Positions 5,257 to 7,525 of a stretch of DNA of 7,525 bases are shown here, piece by piece. Source of the stretch: Eubacteriales bacterium (GTDB taxonomy: Bacteria; Bacillota; Clostridia; Oscillospirales; Oscillospiraceae); contig JAUMXS010000063.1 of NCBI GenBank assembly GCA_030528965.1, positions 1 through 7,525 on the forward strand. Direction: 5' to 3'. Under the pieces are notes generated by a model. It saw only the letters and a program-made list of their open reading frames with translations. It was not told where the DNA came from and made no database searches. A program made the translations under genes and the position numbers. Numbering within the stretch: position 1 is the stretch's first letter; the number at the start of each line of letters is the position of its first letter.

Positions 5257-6192
5257 ATGTGTACGCAAGAAAATACAAAGATGGAGACCATACCGTATTT
5301 TGACGCGCATTGTGATACCATAACGAAGTTCCGTCCGCTGCGGAAAAACTCCTGTCAGGTCGATCTGGAGAGACTCTCCGGGCATCGGCCTTCGGCGCAG
5401 ATTTTTTCTGTATGGGCGCCGGATTTTCTGGCAAACGGATGGTATACCATGCCGGTATTGAAACATCTCCGGCGTGAACTCAAACGCAATGAGGACCTTG
5501 TTTGTCTCTGCGTTTCCGCACAGGAAGCCCGTCAGGCCGCGGAGGCCGGACGGGTTGCGGCCTTCCTTTCCGTGGAAGGAGCGGAGCTGCTCGATTGTTC
5601 GGCTGCACGCCTGCATGCGGCGTATGATCTCGGTGTTCGCATGGTAAATATCACCTGGAACCGGGACAATGTCCTCGCGGGTGCAGCCATGGACGGAGAA
5701 GGAGGACTGACACCCCGGGGGAGAGCTTTTGTGCGTGGCTGCCAGCAGCTGGGCATAGCGGTCGATGTTTCGCATCTCTCGGATACCGGATTCTGGGATG
5801 TCATGCGCGTGGCGGAGAGACCGGTCCTGGCCAGCCATTCCAATGCACGGGCGCTCTGCGGTCATAAGCGGAACCTGACGGATGCACAGTTCCGGGCAAT
5901 CATACATAACGGCGGAGTGGCCGGGATCAATCTGTATCCGGAGTTTTTGGGAAGAGGTCGGGATGTGGAAGCTGCCGCGGACCATATGGAGTATTTTCTG
6001 TCTCTGGGCGGCCGAAAGAATATTTGTCTGGGCTGTGATTTTGACGGCGTAGACGAATTGCCGGCCGGTATCCGGGGCGTACAGGATGTTGATCTGCTTT
6101 ATACCGTCATGAGAAGCCGCGGCTGGAGTCCTGCTATATTGGAAGATATTTTCTACAACAATCTTCTGCGATTTCTGGAGGAAGCGCTGTGA
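5257..6192 (+). CDS. M19-family (renal/membrane dipeptidase-like) metallopeptidase
   Basis: A 311-residue protein of the M19 zinc dipeptidase family, which hydrolyses dipeptides, sometimes including D-amino acid dipeptides. Metal ligands are visible: H18 and D20 in DAHCDT, E107 in LSVEGAE, H173 in VDVSHLSD, and H194 in LASHSNARA. The GCDFDG motif (259-264) supplies the conserved Asp. NITWNRDN (131-138) is also typical. There is no signal peptide or membrane segment, so it is predicted to be cytoplasmic, unlike the GPI-anchored mammalian enzyme. The start at 5257 is chosen because GGAGGT (5241-5246) lies 10 nt upstream, inside the last rnj codons. An ATG at 5281 is possible but lacks a good site. 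It is cotranscribed with rnj and overlaps the next gene by 4 bases. The substrate cannot be deduced; peptide recycling or cell-wall dipeptide turnover are possibilities. Confidence 0.93.
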   Translation: MCTQENTKMETIPYFDAHCDTITKFRPLRKNSCQVDLERLSGHRPSAQIFSVWAPDFLANGWYTMPVLKHLRRELKRNEDLVCLCVSAQEARQAAEAGRVAAFLSVEGAELLDCSAARLHAAYDLGVRMVNITWNRDNVLAGAAMDGEGGLTPRGRAFVRGCQQLGIAVDVSHLSDTGFWDVMRVAERPVLASHSNARALCGHKRNLTDAQFRAIIHNGGVAGINLYPEFLGRGRDVEAAADHMEYFLSLGGRKNICLGCDFDGVDELPAGIRGVQDVDLLYTVMRSRGWSPAILEDIFYNNLLRFLEEAL

Positions 6193-6521
6193 ACATTCAG
6201 ATTTTCGGAAAGTCCAAGTGCTTTGATACAAAAAAAGCGGAGCGGTACTTCAAAGAGCGCCGCATCCGCTTTCAGAGCATTGATATTATGAAATTCGGTA
6301 TCAGCCGCGGAGAACTGACGAGCGTGAAAAACGCCGTGGGACTCGATAATCTTCTCAACGACAAGGCAGAAGATTATGCCCTTTTGCAGTACCTCGCCTA
6401 TGAAGAGGATAAACTGGAAAAAATTCTGGAAGATCCCCGCCTGCTGCGAACTCCCATAGTACGCAACGGCCGGCAAGCCACAGTGGGCTACCGGCCGGAG
6501 GTCTGGAAAGACTGGGAATAA
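6189..6521 (+). CDS. ArsC/Spx-family thioredoxin-fold protein, GTG start overlapping the upstream stop
   Basis: A 110-residue cytoplasmic protein of the arsenate reductase/Spx family. The N-terminus MNIQIFGKSKCFDTKKAERY carries the single active-site-like C11 in a CFDT context, not the CxxC of redox-sensing Spx. RTPIVRNGRQATVGY near residues 86-100 matches the conserved TPI(V)R segment that precedes the C-terminal helix. Later cysteines are absent. The start is GTG at 6189, in a GTGA overlap with the dipeptidase stop codon, with GGAGG (6177-6181) 7 nt upstream, so the two are probably translationally coupled. Many Clostridia encode such short proteins annotated as arsenate reductase family. 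With no arsenic genes nearby, arsenate reduction is doubtful. A thiol-redox role, or binding of RNA polymerase as Spx does, are alternatives I cannot separate. It is the last gene of the rnj unit. Confidence 0.88.
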   Translation: MNIQIFGKSKCFDTKKAERYFKERRIRFQSIDIMKFGISRGELTSVKNAVGLDNLLNDKAEDYALLQYLAYEEDKLEKILEDPRLLRTPIVRNGRQATVGYRPEVWKDWE

Positions 6522-6538
6522 TGCTGTCCGTATTGAGT

Positions 6539-6555
6539 TTTGAGTATCACTCAAA
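6539..6555. other. Small A/T-rich hairpin at the convergent gene junction
   Basis: TTTGAGT (6539-6545), loop ATC, then ACTCAAA (6549-6555) is a perfect 7-bp dyad in the 25-bp gap between the ArsC-like gene and the oppositely oriented DUF3048 gene, covering the latter's stop codon. A second TTGAGT at 6533-6538 can compete for the same right arm. No T-run follows on either strand, so an intrinsic terminator is not supported, though it may stabilise the two converging 3' ends. Confidence 0.4.
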
Positions 6556-7525
6556 GGTGACGGTGCTGCCGGTCGGGACGATGCAGATATAGGTGGTTCC
6601 TGAGCTGATCTCAAACTCACTGCCGTCGGCAAACTCGTAGGAGAAGGGAGAGTACAGACCCTCACGGCTCCAGCTGATATCGGTGTAGGATCCGCCGCAG
6701 GCATACTGGCCTTCACCGCTGCCGGTCAGGACCACGTCCAGACGTCCATCGCCGTCGATGGTGGCGGTATCGGCGTAGAGGACGATAACGTTGCGGAAGG
6801 TCAGTGTTCCGAAAGTGTTGCCGTCGTAATAGGCGCCGCCGTACTGCGAGGCGGAGTAGAGTCCGGTTTCTTCGTTGTAGGTAAAGCCGGTCGTCTTTCC
6901 GCCGGTGAAGGTGACAGTAACGGATTTGGCGGTTTCGCCTTCGGGTACCGCGTCTTCGGTAAACCGCAGACCGTAGTCAAACTCTCCGTCATGCTCCCGC
7001 CGCAGATCACTCAGGCCGTCCATATACGAGAGCAGTCTCTCTCCGGTGGTGAACAGACTGTGTTCCACACCGTAGGTCATACGGCTGGAATCGCGGTAGA
7101 AGGCGTTATAGTCGCCGATGCAGCCGTCGATATTCCGCACACCGAGCTGGTCCATATACGTATAGGACATATAGCTGCCGCCGGCATGGATAGGAATGGC
7201 GTCATAGGACATGGCGATATCGACGTAATAACTGCGGATGCTTCGGATACTGCCGAGGGAGGGAACATCCGACAGGTCGGAGAAAATGGCCATCATACGG
7301 GTGATGCCGCCTTCGGCCAGAACCTCATAAATGATGTCTGCCTGAGAGATGCCGCACTGCGGCTGGGCATAGATGATGTTGTTGACCATGACGGCATAAG
7401 GACGTGCGCTGCCATAAGGCTCCTCCAGGATCTCGCCGGTGAGCGGGTGCCGATAGATGACAGGGGTCGGCGTCGGTTCGGGAGTCGGTTCAGTTGTCTG
7501 TGTCGGCTCCGTATTCTGATTATCG
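6547..7525 (-). CDS. DUF3048 (YerB-like) protein, N-terminus cut by window edge
   Basis: The minus-strand frame is open from the right edge to a TGA at 6547-6549, giving 325 visible residues. An ATG at 7389 is internal: upstream codons in the same frame encode a Thr/Pro/Glu-rich linker (visible residues 5-21) and then YRHPLTGEILEEPYG, the usual lead-in to the domain. RPYAVMVNNIIYAQPQCGIS, then QADIIYEVLAEGGITRMMAI and the SIRSIRSYYVDIA stretch are the DUF3048 hallmark. The rest (about residues 180-325) is beta-rich, Gly/Tyr/Thr-rich and fits the C-terminal half of the family. YerB homologues are usually lipoproteins or secreted proteins, and the linker fits a tether between a membrane anchor and the folded domain, but the signal peptide lies outside the window. 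No biochemical function is established. Confidence 0.92.
   Translation of the reverse strand, partial: DNQNTEPTQTTEPTPEPTPTPVIYRHPLTGEILEEPYGSARPYAVMVNNIIYAQPQCGISQADIIYEVLAEGGITRMMAIFSDLSDVPSLGSIRSIRSYYVDIAMSYDAIPIHAGGSYMSYTYMDQLGVRNIDGCIGDYNAFYRDSSRMTYGVEHSLFTTGERLLSYMDGLSDLRREHDGEFDYGLRFTEDAVPEGETAKSVTVTFTGGKTTGFTYNEETGLYSASQYGGAYYDGNTFGTLTFRNVIVLYADTATIDGDGRLDVVLTGSGEGQYACGGSYTDISWSREGLYSPFSYEFADGSEFEISSGTTYICIVPTGSTVTFE

Noticed and set aside
5254..6231. 325-codon minus-strand ORF opposite the dipeptidase
   Set aside because: It is antisense to a well-supported M19 gene and shows no recognisable domain.
6539..6555. Intrinsic bidirectional terminator at the convergent junction
   Set aside because: The dyad is real but weak and A/T-rich, and lacks a T-run on either strand; I list it only as a hairpin.

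Overview
The window looks like a chromosomal housekeeping segment of a Gram-positive bacterium of the phylum Bacillota, most likely a Clostridia-type anaerobe of moderate to high G+C. Supporting signs are a paired xpaC/telA module, an RNase J gene, a YerB-type DUF3048 protein, strong AGGAGG-type ribosome binding sites, and sigma-A promoters with near-consensus -35 and -10 boxes. The genus cannot be named from this sequence alone. I see no insertion sequence, phage gene, CRISPR array, tRNA or rRNA.

Layout. Positions 1-1734 (minus strand) carry xpaC followed by telA, with telA running off the left edge. Positions 1735-1924 are a compact divergent promoter region with two good sigma-A promoters back to back and several short dyad symmetries. 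Positions 1925-3215 (plus strand) carry rpe (ribulose-phosphate 3-epimerase) and recR. Positions 3216-3591 are the one sizeable non-coding gap. It holds a long imperfect inverted repeat of about 130 nt, then a strong promoter whose -10 region is tandemly duplicated, a 9-bp-arm palindrome, and a leader of about 180 nt with mutually exclusive stems. Positions 3592-6521 (plus strand) carry rnj (RNase J), an M19-family dipeptidase and a small ArsC/Spx-family thioredoxin-fold protein. The first pair is closely spaced and the second overlaps by four bases, so they form one transcription unit. Positions 6547-7525 (minus strand) are the C-terminal 325 residues of a DUF3048 protein that runs off the right edge and converges on the previous unit.

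How the genes work together. XpaC and TelA are a known co-occurring pair linked to envelope or toxic-compound stress. Rpe (pentose phosphate pathway) and RecR (recombinational repair) share a transcript for no obvious biochemical reason. RNase J is the major 5'-to-3' mRNA exonuclease of many Bacillota. Its long structured leader suggests post-transcriptional or repressor control, and is the part most worth following up. Many long antisense or alternative-frame ORFs are shadows of these genes. The coding content is ordinary; the interest lies in the non-coding DNA at 3216-3591 and 1783-1905.
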